Shown one piece after another: positions 7,396-20,115 of a DNA stretch of 64,000 bases (positions within the stretch are counted from its first letter, which is position 1; the number at the start of each line of letters is the position of its first letter). Under the pieces are notes generated by a model. That model worked only from the letters and a program-made list of their open reading frames with translations. It ran no database searches and was not told the DNA's origin. The translations under genes and the position numbers were made by a program. This DNA is from Urophycis tenuis (Eukaryota > Chordata > Actinopteri > Gadiformes > Phycidae): the NCBI GenBank assembly GCA_036785325.1, contig JAXIVH010000007.1, positions 5,067,964 through 5,131,963 of the forward strand, in the 5' to 3' direction.

Positions 7396-7824
7396 AGCCT
7401 ATATTTAGATTTGTTCTGTACCTCAATCTGGGCCCATTGTACTGTATGTGAGGATTACTGTGGGGTGCGTCTTGCCGAATGTCTGGCCAATGAAGTAAAA
7501 AGTCATATTGATATCAACTCAGGATTTTGGCGGGGACTTTGCTTTTTCTTCGGATTCCTCATGAGTGTCACAAGTGGGATTCACCCCCACACCTTCAGAG
7601 GCGACTGGGAACTTATCTTGGCGCCATAGAACGCTCTGCCGTCCAGAGACCTTAGAGCAAAACCGAAGGCGCGAATTTCAGCCTAAGTTATGCTCATCTT
7701 CTCAGGGAAATCCAAGAGCAAAGTCTTATACCATGGAATTATGATTGAATTTCGTCAGTAAACATCAGTGCTCAATGCAAGGCACTCACAGATTCTTTAT
7801 TTCATGCGGTTTTATGAATAATGA

Positions 7825-7907
7825 TGTCAGAAGTGGGATTCGAACCCACGCCTCCAGAGGAGACTGCGACCTGAACGCAGCGCCTTAGACCGCTCGGCCA
7901 TCCTGAC
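7825..7907 (-). tRNA. tRNA-Leu-CAG: tRNA-Leu(CAG), U5
   Basis: Consensus. Confidence 0.95.
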
Positions 7908-8019
7908 TGGTGACAACAAGAAGGAAAGCGTGGATCGCGGGCTAAAGTTGTTGAGGAAATGAAAGGCTACTTCTTTATCACCGATTTCTACCAATTTCAC
8001 TTTGAGTAAAATTCCCTGC

Positions 8020-8091
8020 CTCCCCGTCGGGGAATTGAACCCCGGTCTCCCGCGTGACAGGCGGGGATACTGACCACTATACTAACGAGGA
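8020..8091 (-). tRNA. tRNA-Asp-GTC: tRNA-Asp(GTC), U5
   Basis: Consensus. Confidence 0.95.
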
Positions 8092-8668
8092 AATGTGCAA
8101 AAAAAACCTCCTCGTCGTGAACAAACACTTTTACGTCTACAGCAGGTGTAACTGAGTGTGACAAACTCAATTCTGGGAGCCAAGATGTAGCAGGAGGCAA
8201 GCATTGGTTTTCAGTTGTAGAACTCTCACCGGCCATGATGTACACCCAGAGTCGATGCCAGACCAATGCAGGGCACCCTTAAGATCAGTTCCGACCCACA
8301 ATGTAAGAACAGAGTCGAGTGCAAGCTGATTGCAGGGCCTAAGAGTTCTCGGCTATCCCGATCCGGAACAAAAGAGGAAAAAAGATGTTTGTTAAATGAT
8401 TTCAAACTTCTCATGGAAAACAGAACACAGTGATTGCTTCTTTCTCAAAGACACCCCCTTCTCCCAGAATAGCACTCCATTGATTGTGTAGGGGTGAGTA
8501 AAGGGTCAAATCTTCCCATACTTGGTCTTACACATAACAAAGGGATACCGACCACTATCATAACTACGAACTGCGGGGTTCAAGGACTCCACGTCATGAG
8601 TGAATACGTTGTCTTACAGGTGTAATTTGACTAAAAAAATTCTTGAGTCAATTACACCCCACAAGCAG

Positions 8669-8739
8669 GCATTGGTGGTTCAGTGGTAGAATTCTCGCCT
8701 GCCACGCGGGAGGCCCGGGTTCGATTCCCGGCTAATGCA
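8669..8739 (+). tRNA. tRNA-Gly-GCC: tRNA-Gly(GCC), U6, class A
   Basis: Same bases as the U1 copy. Confidence 0.95.
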
Positions 8740-9168
8740 AGCCTATATTTAGATTTGTTCTGTACCTCAATCTGGGCCCATTGTACTGTACGTGAGGATT
8801 ACTGTGGGGTGCGTCTTGCCGAATGTCTTGCCAAAGAAGTAAAATGTAATATTGATATCAACTCAGGATTTTGGCGGGGACTTTGCTTTTTCTTCGGATT
8901 CCTCATGAGTGTCACAAGTGGGATTCACCCCCACACCTTCAGAGGCGACTGGGAACTTATCTTGGCGCCATAGAACGCTCTGCCGTCCAGAGACCTTAGA
9001 GCAAAACCGAAGGCGCGAATTTCAGCCTAAGTTATGCTCATCTTCTCAGGGAAATCCAAGAGCAAAGTCTTATACCATGGAATTATGATTGAATTTCGTC
9101 AGTAAACATCAGTGCTCAATGCAAGGCACTCACAGATTCTTTATTTCATGCGGTTTTATGAATAATGA

Positions 9169-9251
9169 TGTCAGAAGTGGGATTCGAACCCACGCCTCCA
9201 GAGGAGACTGCGACCTGAACGCAGCGCCTTAGACCGCTCGGCCATCCTGAC
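9169..9251 (-). tRNA. tRNA-Leu-CAG: tRNA-Leu(CAG), U6
   Basis: Consensus. Confidence 0.95.
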
Positions 9252-9363
9252 TGGTGACAACAAGAAGGAAAGCGTGGATCGCCGGCTAAAGTTGTTGAGG
9301 AAATGAAAGGCTACTTCTTTATCACCGATTTCTACCAATTTCACTTTGAGTAAAATTCCCTGC

Positions 9364-9435
9364 CTCCCCGTCGGGGAATTGAACCCCGGTCTCCCGCGTG
9401 ACAGGCGGGGATACTGACCACTATATTAACGAGGA
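9364..9435 (-). tRNA. tRNA-Asp-GTC: tRNA-Asp(GTC), U6, A-box variant
   Basis: TTAGTATAG becomes TTAATATAG: G10 to A at the start of the D stem and in the A box. Confidence 0.87.
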
Positions 9436-10012
9436 AATGTGCAAAAAAAACCTCCTCGTCGTGAACAAACACTTTTACGTCTACAGCAGGTGTAACTGAG
9501 TGTGACAAACTCAATTCTGGGAGCCAAGATGTAGCAGGAGGCAAGCATTGGTTTTCAGTTGTAGAACTCTCACCGGCCATGATGTACACCCAGAGTCGAT
9601 GCCAGACCAATGCAGGGCACCCTTAAGATCAGTTCCGACCCACAATGTAAGAACAGAGTCGAGTGCAAGCTGATTGCAGGGCCTAAGAGTTCTCGGCTAT
9701 CCCGATCCGGAACAAAAGAGGAAAAAAGATGTTTGTTAAATGATTTCAAACTTCTCATGGAAAACAGAACACAGTGATTGCTTCTTTCTCAAAGACACCC
9801 CCTTCTCCCAGAATAGCACTCCATTGATTGTGTAGGGGTGAGTAAAGGGTCAAATCTTCCCATACTTGGTCTTACACATAACAAAGGGATACCGACCACT
9901 ATCATAACTACGAACTGCGGGGTTCAAGGACTCCACGTCATGAGTGAATACGTTGTCTTACAGGTGTAATTTGACTAAAAAAATTCTTGAGTCAATTACA
10001 CCCCACAAGCAG

Positions 10013-10083
10013 GCATTGGTGGTTCAGTGGTAGAATTCTCGCCTGCCACGCGGGAGGCCCGGGTTCGATTCCCGGCTAATGCA
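10013..10083 (+). tRNA. tRNA-Gly-GCC: tRNA-Gly(GCC), U7, class A
   Basis: Same bases as the U1 copy. Confidence 0.95.
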
Positions 10084-10512
10084 AGCCTATATTTAGATTT
10101 GTTCTGTACCTCAATCTGGGCCCATTGTACTGTACGTGAGGATTACTGTGGGGTGCGTCTTGCCGAATGTCTGGCCAAAGAAGTAAAATGTAATATTGAT
10201 ATCAACTCAGGATTTTGGCGGGGACTTTGCTTTTTCTTCTGATTCCTCATGAGTGTCACAAGTGGGATTCACCCCCACACCTTCAGAGGCGACTGGGAAC
10301 TTATCTTGGCGCCATAGAACGCTCTGCCGTCCAGAGACCTTAGAGCAAAACCGAAGGCGCGAATTTCAGCCTAAGTTATGCTCATCTTCTCAGGGAAATC
10401 CAAGAGCAAAGTCTTATACCATGGAATTATGATTGAATTTCGTCAGTAAACATCAGTGCTCAATGCAAGGCACTCACAGATTCTTTATTTCATGCGGTTT
10501 TATGAATAATGA

Positions 10513-10595
10513 TGTCAGAAGTGGGATTCGAACCCACGCCTCCAGAGGAGACTGCGACCTGAACGCAGCGCCTTAGACCGCTCGGCCATCCTGAC
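10513..10595 (-). tRNA. tRNA-Leu-CAG: tRNA-Leu(CAG), U7
   Basis: Consensus. Confidence 0.95.
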
Positions 10596-10707
10596 TGGTG
10601 ACAACAAGAAGGAAAGCGTGGATCGCCGGCTAAAGTTGTTGAGGAAATGAAAGGCTACTTCTTTATCACCGATTTCTACCAATTTCACTTTGAGTAAAAT
10701 TCCCTGC

Positions 10708-10779
10708 CTCCCCGTCGGGGAATTGAACCCCGGTCTCCCGCGTGACAGGCGGGGATACTGACCACTATACTAACGAGGA
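10708..10779 (-). tRNA. tRNA-Asp-GTC: tRNA-Asp(GTC), U7
   Basis: Consensus. Confidence 0.95.
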
Positions 10780-11356
10780 AATGTGCAAAAAAACCCTCCT
10801 CGTCGTGAACAAACACTTTTACGTCTACAGCAGGTGTAACTGAGTGTGACAAACTCAATTCTGGGAGCCAAGATGTAGCACAAGGCAAGCATTGGTTTTC
10901 AGTTGTAGAACTCTCACCGGCCATGATGTACACCCAGAGTCGATGCCAGACCAATGCAGGGCACCCTTAAGATCAGTTCCGACCCACAATGTAAGAACAG
11001 AGTCGAGTGCAAGCTGATTGCAGGGCCTAAGAGTTCTCGGCTATCCCGATCCGGAACAAAAGAGGAAAAAAGATGTTTGTTAAATGATTTCAAACTTCTC
11101 ATGGAAAACAGAACACAGTGATTGCTTCTTTCTCAAGGACACCCCCTTCTCCCAGAATAGCACTCCATTGATTGTGTAGGGGTGAGTAAAGGGTCAAATC
11201 TTCCCATACTTGGTCTTACACATAACAAAGGGATACCGACCACTATCATAACTACGAACTGCGGGGTTCAAGGACTCCACGTCATGAGTAAATACGTTGT
11301 CTTACAGGTGTAATTTGACTAAAAAAATTCTTGAGTCAATTACTCCCCACAAGCAG

Positions 11357-11427
11357 GCATTGGTGGTTCAGTGGTAGAATTCTCGCCTGCCACGCGGGAG
11401 GCCCTGGTTCGATTCCCGGCTAATGTA
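11357..11427 (+). tRNA. tRNA-Gly-GCC: tRNA-Gly(GCC), U8, class B
   Basis: G49T and C70T, followed by the ATTAG flank (ATTTG in most other units) typical of later class B units. Confidence 0.85.
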
Positions 11428-11856
11428 AGCCTATATTTAGATTAGTTCTGTACCTCAATCTGGGCCCATTGTACTGTATGTGAGGATTACTGTGGGGTGC
11501 GTCTTGCCGAATGTCTGGCCAATGAAGTAAAAAGTAATATTGATATCAACTCAGGATTTTGGCGGGGACTTTGCTTTTTCTTCGGATTCCTCATGAGTGT
11601 CACAAGTGGGATTCACCCCCACACCTTCAGAGGCGACTGGGAACTTATCTTGGCGCCATAGAACGCTCTGCCGTCCAGAGACCTTAGAGCAAAACCGAAG
11701 GCGCGAATTTCAGCCTAAGTTATGCTCATCTTCTCAGGGAAATCCAAGAGCAAAGTCTTATACCATGGAATTATGATTGAATTTCGTCAGTAAACATCAG
11801 TGCTCAATGCAAGGCACTCACAGATTCTTTATTTCATGCGGTTTTATGAATAATGA

Positions 11857-11939
11857 TGTCAGAAGTGGGATTCGAACCCACGCCTCCAGAGGAGACTGCG
11901 ACCTGAACGCAGCGCCTTCGACCGCTCGGCCATCCTGAC
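11857..11939 (-). tRNA. tRNA-Leu-CAG: tRNA-Leu(CAG), U8, D-loop variant
   Basis: One D-loop change (CTAAGG to CGAAGG on the - strand), inside the A-box region; folding is unaffected. Confidence 0.9.
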
Positions 11940-12051
11940 TGGTGACAACAAGAAGGAAAGCGTGGATCGCGGGCTAAAGTTGTTGAGGAAATGAAAGGCT
12001 ACTTCTTTATCACCGATTTCTACCAATTTCACTTTGAGTAAAATTCCCTGC

Positions 12052-12123
12052 CTCCCCGTCGGGGAATTGAACCCCGGTCTCCCGCGTGACAGGCGGGGAT
12101 ACTGACCACTATACTAACGAGGA
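12052..12123 (-). tRNA. tRNA-Asp-GTC: tRNA-Asp(GTC), U8
   Basis: Consensus. Confidence 0.95.
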
Positions 12124-12700
12124 AATGTGCAAAAAAAACCTCCTCGTCGTGAACAAACACTTTTACGTCTACAGCAGGTGTAACTGAGTGTGACAAACTC
12201 AATTCTGGGAGCCAAGATGTAGCAGGAGGCAAGCATTGGTTTTCAGTTGTAGAACTCTCACCGGCCATGATGTACACCCAGAGTCGATGCCAGACCAATG
12301 CAGGGCACCCTTAAGATCAGTTCCGACCCACAATGTAAGAACAGAGTCGAGTGCAAGCTGATTGCAGGGCCTAAGAGTTCTCGGCTATCCCGATCCGGAA
12401 CAAAAGAGGAAAAAAGATGTTTGTTAAATGATTTCAAACTTCTCATGGAAAACAGAACACAGTGATTGCTTCTTTCTCAAAGACACCCCCTTCTCCCAGA
12501 ATAGCACTCCATTGATTGTGTAGGGGTGAGTAAAGGGTCAAATCTTCCCATACTTGGTCTTACACATAACAAAGGGATACCGACCACTATCATAACTACG
12601 AACTGCGGGGTTCAAGGACTCCACGTCATGAGTGAATACGTTGTCTTACAGGTGTAATTTGACTAAAAAAATTCTTGAGTCAATTACACCCCACAAGCAG

Positions 12701-12771
12701 GCATTGGTGGTTCAGTGGTAGAATTCTCGCCTGCCACGCGGGAGGCCCGGGTTCGATTCCCGGCTAATGCA
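12701..12771 (+). tRNA. tRNA-Gly-GCC: tRNA-Gly(GCC), U9, class A
   Basis: Same bases as the U1 copy. Confidence 0.95.
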
Positions 12772-13200
12772 AGCCTATATTTAGATTTGTTCTGTACCTC
12801 AATCTGGGCCCATTGTACTGTACGTGAGGATTACTGTGGGGTGCGTCTTGCCGAATGTCTGGCCAAAGAAGTAAAATGTAATATTGATATCAACTCAGGA
12901 TTTTGGCGGGGACTTTGCTTTTTCTTCGGATTCCTCATGAGTGTCACAAGTGGGATTCACCCCCACACCTTCAGAGGCGACTGGGAACTTATCTTGGCGC
13001 CATAGAACGCTCTGCCGTCCAGAGACCTTAGAGCAAAACCGAAGGCGCGAATTTCAGCCTAAGTTATGCTCATCTTCTCAGGGAAATCCAAGAGCAAAGT
13101 CTTATACCATGGAATTATGATTGAATTTCGTCAGTAAACATCAGTGCTCAATGCAAGGCACTCACAGATTCTTTATTTCATGCGGTTTTATGAATAATGA

Positions 13201-13283
13201 TGTCAGAAGTGGGATTCGAACCCACGCCTCCAGAGGAGACTGCGACCTGAACGCAGCGCCTTAGACCGCTCGGCCATCCTGAC
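13201..13283 (-). tRNA. tRNA-Leu-CAG: tRNA-Leu(CAG), U9
   Basis: Consensus. Confidence 0.95.
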
Positions 13284-13395
13284 TGGTGAAAACAAGAAGG
13301 AAAGCGTGGATCGCCGGCTAAAGTTGTTGAGGAAATGAAAGGCTACTTCTTTATCACCGATTTCTACCAATTTCACTTTGAGTAAAATTCCCTGC

Positions 13396-13467
13396 CTCCC
13401 CGTCGGGGAATTGAACCCCGGTCTCCCGCGTGACAGGCGGGGATACTGACCACTATACTAACGAGGA
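13396..13467 (-). tRNA. tRNA-Asp-GTC: tRNA-Asp(GTC), U9
   Basis: Consensus. Confidence 0.95.
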
Positions 13468-14044
13468 AATGTGCAAAAAAAACCTCCTCGTCGTGAACAA
13501 ACACTTTTACGTCTACAGCAGGTGTAACTGAGTGTGACAAACTCAATTCTGGGAGCCAAGATGTAGCAGGAGGCAAGCATTGGTTTTCAGTTGTAGAACT
13601 CTCACCGGCCATGATGTACACCCAGAGTCGATGCCAGACCAATGCAGGGCACCCTTAAGATCAGTTCCGACCCACAATGTAAGAACAGAGTCGAGTGCAA
13701 GCTGATTGCAGGGCCTAAGAGTTCTCGGCTATCCCGATCCGGAACAAAAGAGGAAAAAAGATGTTTGTTAAATGATTTCAAACTTCTCATGGAAAACAGA
13801 ACACAGTGATTGCTTCTTTCTCAAAGACACCCCCTTCTCCCAGAATAGCACTCCATTGATTGTGTAGGGGTGAGTAAAGGGTCAAATCTTCCCATACTTG
13901 GTCTTACACATAACAAAGGGATACCGACCACTATCATAACTACGAACTGCGGGGTTCAAGGACTCCACGTCATGAGTAAATACGTTGTCTTACAGGTGTA
14001 ATTTGACTAAAAAAATTCTTGAGTCAATTACTCCCCACAAGCAG

Positions 14045-14115
14045 GCATTGGTGGTTCAGTGGTAGAATTCTCGCCTGCCACGCGGGAGGCCCGGGTTCGA
14101 TTCCCGGCTAATGCA
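14045..14115 (+). tRNA. tRNA-Gly-GCC: tRNA-Gly(GCC), U10, class A
   Basis: Same bases as the U1 copy, although Leu and Asp of this unit both carry changes. Confidence 0.95.
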
Positions 14116-14544
14116 AGCCTATATTTAGATTTGTTCTGTACCTCAATCTGGGCCCATTGTACTGTACGTGAGGATTACTGTGGGGTGCGTCTTGCCGAAT
14201 GTCTGGCCAAAGAAGTAAAATGTAATATTGATATCAACTCAGGATTTTGGCGGGGACTTTGCTTTTTCTTCGGATTCCTCATGAGTGTCACAAGTGGGAT
14301 TCACCCCCACACCTTCAGAGGCGACTGGGAACTTATCTTGGCGCCATAGAACGCTCTGCCGTCCAGAGACCTTAGAGCAAAACCGAAGGCGCGAATTTCA
14401 GCCTAAGTTATGCTCATCTTCTCAGGGAAATCCAAGAGCAAAGTCTTATACCATGGAATTATGATTGAATTTCATCAGTAAACATCAGTGCTCAATGCAA
14501 GGCACTCACAGATTCTTTATTTCATGCGGTTTTATGAGTAATGA

Positions 14545-14627
14545 TGTCAGAAGTGGGATTCGAACCCACGCCTCCAGAGGAGACTGCGGCCTGAACGCAG
14601 CGCCTTAGACCGCTCAGCCATCCTGAC
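14545..14627 (-). tRNA. tRNA-Leu-CAG: tRNA-Leu(CAG), U10, two changes
   Basis: Anticodon loop TTCAGGC in place of TTCAGGT, and a D-stem C to T giving a G:U pair. Anticodon intact. Confidence 0.88.
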
Positions 14628-14739
14628 TGGTGACAACAAGAAGGAAAGCGTGGATCGCCGGCTAAAGTTGTTGAGGAAATGAAAGGCTACTTCTTTATCA
14701 CCGATTTCTACCAATTTCACTTTGAGTAAAATTCCCTGC

Positions 14740-14811
14740 CTCCCCGTCGGGGAATTGAACCCCGGTCTCCCCCGTGACAGGCGGGGATACTGACCACTAT
14801 ACTAACGAGGA
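14740..14811 (-). tRNA. tRNA-Asp-GTC: tRNA-Asp(GTC), U10, anticodon-stem variant
   Basis: Same GCGGG to GGGGG change as U1. Confidence 0.88.
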
Positions 14812-15388
14812 ATTGTGCAAAACAACCCTCCTCGTCGTGAACAAACACTTTTACGTCTACAGCAGGTGTAACTGAGTGTGACAAACTCAATTCTGGGAGC
14901 CAAGATGTAGCAGGAGGCAAGCATTGGTTTTCAGTTGTAGAACTCTCACCGGCCATGATGTACACCCAGAGTCGATGCCAGACCAATGCAGGGCACCCTT
15001 AAGATCAGTTCCGACCCACAATGTAAGAACAGAGTCGAGTGCAAGCTGATTGCAGGGCCTAAGAGTTCTCGGCTATCCCGATCCGGAACAAAAGAGGAAA
15101 AAAGATGTTTGTTAAATGATTTCAAACTTCGCATGGAAAACAGAACACAGTGATTGCTTCTTTCTCAAAGACACCCCCTTCTCCCAGAATAGCACTCCAT
15201 TGATTGTGTAGGGGTGAGTAAAGGGTCAAATCTTCCCATACTTGGTCTTACACATAACAAAGGGATACCGACCACTATCATAACTACGAACTGCGGGGTT
15301 CAAGGACTCCACGTCATGAGTGAATACGTTGTCTTACAGGTGTAATTTGACTAAAAAAATTCTTGAGTCAATTACTCCCCACAAGCAG

Positions 15389-15459
15389 GCATTGGTGGTT
15401 CAGTGGTAGAATTCTCGCCTGCCACGCGGGAGGCCCGGGTTCGATTCCCGGCTAATGCA
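15389..15459 (+). tRNA. tRNA-Gly-GCC: tRNA-Gly(GCC), U11, class A
   Basis: Same bases as the U1 copy. Confidence 0.95.
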
Positions 15460-15888
15460 AGCCTATATTTAGATTTGTTCTGTACCTCAATCTGGGCCCA
15501 TTGTACTGTATGTGAGGATTACTGTGGGGTGCGTCTTGCCGAATGTCTGGCCAATGAAGTAAAAAGTAATATTGATATCAACCCAGGATTTTGGCGGGGA
15601 CTTTGCTTTTTCTTCGGATTCCTCATGAGTGTCACAAGTGGGATTCACCCCCACACCTTCAGAGGCGACTGGGAACTTATCTTGGCGCCATAGAACGCTC
15701 TGCCGTCCAGTGACCTTAGAGCAAAACCGAAGGCGCGAATTTCAGCCTAAGTTATGCTCATCTTCTCAGGGAAATCCAAGAGCAAAGTCTTATACCATGG
15801 AATTATGATTGAATTTCGTCAGTAAACATCAGTGCTCAATGCAAGGCACTCACAGATTCTTTATTTCATGCGGTTTTATGAATAATGA

Positions 15889-15971
15889 TGTCAGAAGTGG
15901 GATTCGAACCCACGCCTCCAGAGGAGACTGCGACCTGAACGCAGCGCCTTAGACCGCTCGGCCATCCTGAC
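15889..15971 (-). tRNA. tRNA-Leu-CAG: tRNA-Leu(CAG), U11
   Basis: Consensus. Confidence 0.95.
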
Positions 15972-16083
15972 TGGTGACAACAAGAAGGAAAGCGTGGATC
16001 GCCGGCTAAAGTTGTTGAGGAAATGAAAGGCTACTTCTTTATCACCGATTTCTACCAATTTCACTTTGAGTAAAATTCCCTGC

Positions 16084-16155
16084 CTCCCCGTCGGGGAATT
16101 GAACCCCGGTCTCCCGCGTGACAGGCGGGGATACTGACCACTATACTAACGAGGA
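16084..16155 (-). tRNA. tRNA-Asp-GTC: tRNA-Asp(GTC), U11
   Basis: Consensus. Confidence 0.95.
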
Positions 16156-16732
16156 AATGTGCAAAAAAAACCTCCTCGTCGTGAACAAACACTTTTACGT
16201 CTACAGCAGGTGTAACTGAGTGTGACAAACTCAATTCTGGGAGCCAAGATGTAGCAGGAGGCAAGCATTGGTTTTCAGTTGTAGAACTCTCACCGGCCAT
16301 GATGTACACCCAGAGTCGATGCCAGACCAATGCAGGGCACCCTTAAGATCAGTTCCGACCCACAATGTAAGAACAGAGTCGAGTGCAAGCTGATTGCAGG
16401 GCCTAAGAGTTCTCGGCTATCCCGATCCGGAACAAAAGAGGAAAAAAGATGTTTGTTAAATGATTTCAAACTTCTCATGGAAAACAGAACACAGTGATTG
16501 CTTCTTTCTCAAAGACACCCCCTTCTCCCAGAATAGCACTCCATTGATTGTGTAGGGGTGAGTAAAGGGTCAAATCTTCCCATACTTGGTCTTACACATA
16601 ACAAAGGGATACCGACCACTATCATAACTACGAACTGCGGGGTTCAAGGACTCCACGTCATGAGTGAATACGTTGTCTTACAGGTGTAATTTGACTAAAA
16701 AAATTCTTGAGTCAATTACTCCCCACAAGCAG

Positions 16733-16803
16733 GCATTGGTGGTTCAGTGGTAGAATTCTCGCCTGCCACGCGGCAGGCCCGGGTTCGATTCCCGGCTAAT
16801 GCA
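16733..16803 (+). tRNA. tRNA-Gly-GCC: tRNA-Gly(GCC), U12, class D
   Basis: G42C gives C26:C42 at the outer end of the anticodon stem; the rest is consensus. First of three adjacent class D units. Confidence 0.88.
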
Positions 16804-17232
16804 AGCCTATATTTAGATTTGTTCTGTACCTCAATCTGGGCCCATTGTACTGTACGTGAGGATTACTGTGGGGTGCGTCTTGCCGAATGTCTGGCCAATG
16901 AAGTAAAAAGTAATATTGATATCAACTCAGGATTTTGGCGGGGACTTTGCTTTTTCTTCGGATTCCTCATGAGTGTCACAAGTGGGATTCACCCCCACAC
17001 CTTCAGAGGCGACTGGGAACTTATCTTGGCGCCATAGAACGCTCTGCCGTCCAGTGACCTTAGAGCAAAACCGAAGGCGCGAATTTCAGCCTAAGTTATG
17101 CTCATCTTCTCAGGGAAATCCAAGAGCAAAGTCTTATACCATGGAATTATGATTGAATTTCGTCAGTAAACATCAGTGCTCAATGCAAGGCACTCACAGA
17201 TTCTTTATTTCATGCGGTTTTATGAATAATGA

Positions 17233-17315
17233 TGTCAGAAGTGGGATTCGAACCCACGCCTCCAGAGGAGACTGCGACCTGAACGCAGCGCCTTAGACCG
17301 CACGGCCATCCTGAC
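17233..17315 (-). tRNA. tRNA-Leu-CAG: tRNA-Leu(CAG), U12, A14 lost
   Basis: GCCGAGCGG becomes GCCGTGCGG, replacing the near-universal A14, which contacts U8 and is part of the A box. Probably impaired. Confidence 0.82.
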
Positions 17316-17427
17316 TGGTGACAACAAGAAGGAAAGCGTGGATCGCCGGCTAAAGTTGTTGAGGAAATGAAAGGCTACTTCTTTATCACCGATTTCTACC
17401 AATTTCACTTTGAGTAAAATTCCCTGC

Positions 17428-17499
17428 CTCCCCGTCGGGGAATTGAACCCCGGTCTCCCGCGTGACAGGCGGGGATACTGACCACTATACTAACGAGGA
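17428..17499 (-). tRNA. tRNA-Asp-GTC: tRNA-Asp(GTC), U12
   Basis: Consensus. Confidence 0.95.
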
Positions 17500-18076
17500 A
17501 ATGTGCAAAAAAACCCTCCTCGTCGTGAACAAACACTTTTACGTCTACAGCAGGTGTAACTGAGTGTGACAAACTCAATTCTGGGAGCCAAGATGTAGCA
17601 GGAGGCAAGCATTGGTTTTCAGTTGTAGAACTCTCACCGGCCATGATGTACACCCAGAGTCGATGCCAGACCAATGCAGGGCACCCTTAAGATCAGTTCC
17701 GACCCACAATGTAAGAACAGAGTCGAGTGCAAGCTGATTGCAGGGCCTAAGAGTTCTCGGCTATCCCGATCCGGAACAAAAGAGGAAAAAAGATGTTTGT
17801 TAAATGATTTCAAACTTCTCATGGAAAACAGAACACAGTGATTGCTTCTTTCTCAAAGACACCCCCTTCTCCCAGAATAGCACTCCATTGATTGTGTAGG
17901 GGTGAGTAAAGGGTCAAATCTTCCCATACTTGGTCTTACACATAACAAAGGGATACCGACCACTATCATAACTACGAACTGCGGGGTTCAAGGACTCCAC
18001 GTCATGAGTGAATACGTTGTCTTACAGGTGTAATTTGACTAAAAAAATTCTTGAGTCAATTACTCCCCACAAGCAG

Positions 18077-18147
18077 GCATTGGTGGTTCAGTGGTAGAAT
18101 TCTCGCCTGCCACGCGGCAGGCCCGGGTTCGATTCCCGGCTAATGCA
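18077..18147 (+). tRNA. tRNA-Gly-GCC: tRNA-Gly(GCC), U13, class D
   Basis: G42C as in U12; a neighbouring duplicate. Confidence 0.88.
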
Positions 18148-18576
18148 AGCCTATATTTAGATTTGTTCTGTACCTCAATCTGGGCCCATTGTACTGTACG
18201 TGAGGATTACTGTGGGGTGCGTCTTGCCGAATGTCTGGCCAATGAAGTAAAAAGTAATATTGATATCAACTCAGGATTTTGGCGGGGACTTTGCTTTTTC
18301 TTCGGATTCCTCATGAGTGTCACAAGTGGGATTCACCCCCACACCTTCAGAGGCGACTGGGAACTTATCTTGGTGCCATAGAACGCTCTGCCGTCCAGTG
18401 ACCTTAGAGCAAAACCGAAGGCGCGAATTTCAGCCTAAGTTATGCTCATCTTCTCAGGGAAATCCAAGAGCAAAGTCTTATACCATGGAATTATGATTGA
18501 ATTTCGTCAGTAAACATCAGTGCTCAATGCAAGGCACTCACAGATTCTTTATTTCATGCGGTTTTATGAATAATGA

Positions 18577-18659
18577 TGTCAGAAGTGGGATTCGAACCCA
18601 CGCCTCCAGAGGAGACTGCGACCTGAACGCAGCGCCTTAGACCGCTCGGCCATCCTGAC
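18577..18659 (-). tRNA. tRNA-Leu-CAG: tRNA-Leu(CAG), U13
   Basis: Consensus. Confidence 0.95.
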
Positions 18660-18771
18660 TGGTGACAACAAGAAGGAAAGCGTGGATCGCCGGCTAAAGT
18701 TGTTGAGGAAATGAAAGGCTACTTCTTTATCACCGATTTCTACCAATTTCACTTTGAGTAAAATTCCCTGC

Positions 18772-18843
18772 CTCCCCGTCGGGGAATTGAACCCCGGTCT
18801 CCCGCGTGACAGGCGGGGATACTGACCACTATACTAACGAGGA
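18772..18843 (-). tRNA. tRNA-Asp-GTC: tRNA-Asp(GTC), U13
   Basis: Consensus. Confidence 0.95.
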
Positions 18844-19420
18844 AATGTGCAAAAAAACCCTCCTCGTCGTGAACAAACACTTTTACGTCTACAGCAGGTG
18901 TAACTGAGTGTGACAAACTCAATTCTGGGAGCCAAGATGTAGCAGGAGGCAAGCATTGGTTTTCAGTTGTAGAACTCTCACCGGCCATGATGTACACCCA
19001 GAGTCGATGCCAGACCAATGCAGGGCACCCTTAAGATCAGTTCCGACCCACAATGTAAGAACAGAGTCGAGTGCAAGCTGATTGCAGGGCCTAAGAGTTC
19101 TCGGCTATCCCGATCCGGAACAAAAGAGGAAAAAAGATGTTTGTTAAATGATTTCAAACTTCTCATGGAAAACAGAACACAGTGATTGCTTCTTTCTCAA
19201 AGACACCCCCTTCTCCCAGAATAGCACTCCATTGATTGTGTAGGGGTGAGTAAAGGGTCAAATCTTCCCATACTTGGTCTTACACATAACAAAGGGATAC
19301 CGACCACTATCATAACTACGAACTGCGGGGTTCAAGGACTCCACGTCATGAGTGAATACGTTGTCTTACAGGTGTAATTTGACTAAAAAAATTCTTGAGT
19401 CAATTACTCCCCACAAGCAG

Positions 19421-19491
19421 GCATTGGTGGTTCAGTGGTAGAATTCTCGCCTGCCACGCGGCAGGCCCGGGTTCGATTCCCGGCTAATGCA
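19421..19491 (+). tRNA. tRNA-Gly-GCC: tRNA-Gly(GCC), U14, class D
   Basis: G42C; last of the U12 to U14 run. Confidence 0.88.
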
Positions 19492-19920
19492 AGCCTATAT
19501 TTAGATTTGTTCTGTACCTCAATCTGGGCCCATTGTACTGTATGTGAGGATTACTGTGGGGTGCGTCTTGCCGAATGTCTGGCCAATGAAGTAAAAAGTA
19601 ATATTGATATCAACTCAGGATTTTGGCGGGGACTTTGCTTTTTCTTCGGATTCCTCATGAGTGTCACAAGTGGGATTCACCCCCACACCTTCAGAGGCGA
19701 CTGGGAACTTATCTTGGCGCCATAGAACGCTCTGCCGTCCAGAGACCTTAGAGCAAAACCGAAGGCGCGAATTTCAGCCTAAGTTATGCTCATCTTCTCA
19801 GGGAAATCCAAGAGCAAAGTCTTATACCATGGAATTATGATTGAATTTCGTCAGTAAACATCAGTGCTCAATGCAAGGCACTCACAGATTCTTTATTTCA
19901 TGCGGTTTTATGAATAATGA

Positions 19921-20003
19921 TGTCAGAAGTGGGATTCGAACCCACGCCTCCAGAGGAGACTGCGACCTGAACGCAGCGCCTTAGACCGCTCGGCCATCCT
20001 GAC
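19921..20003 (-). tRNA. tRNA-Leu-CAG: tRNA-Leu(CAG), U14
   Basis: Consensus. Confidence 0.95.
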
Positions 20004-20115
20004 TGGTGACAACAAGAAGGAAAGCGTGGATCGCCGGCTAAAGTTGTTGAGGAAATGAAAGGCTACTTCTTTATCAACGATTTCTACCAATTTCACTTTG
20101 AGTAAAATTCCCTGC

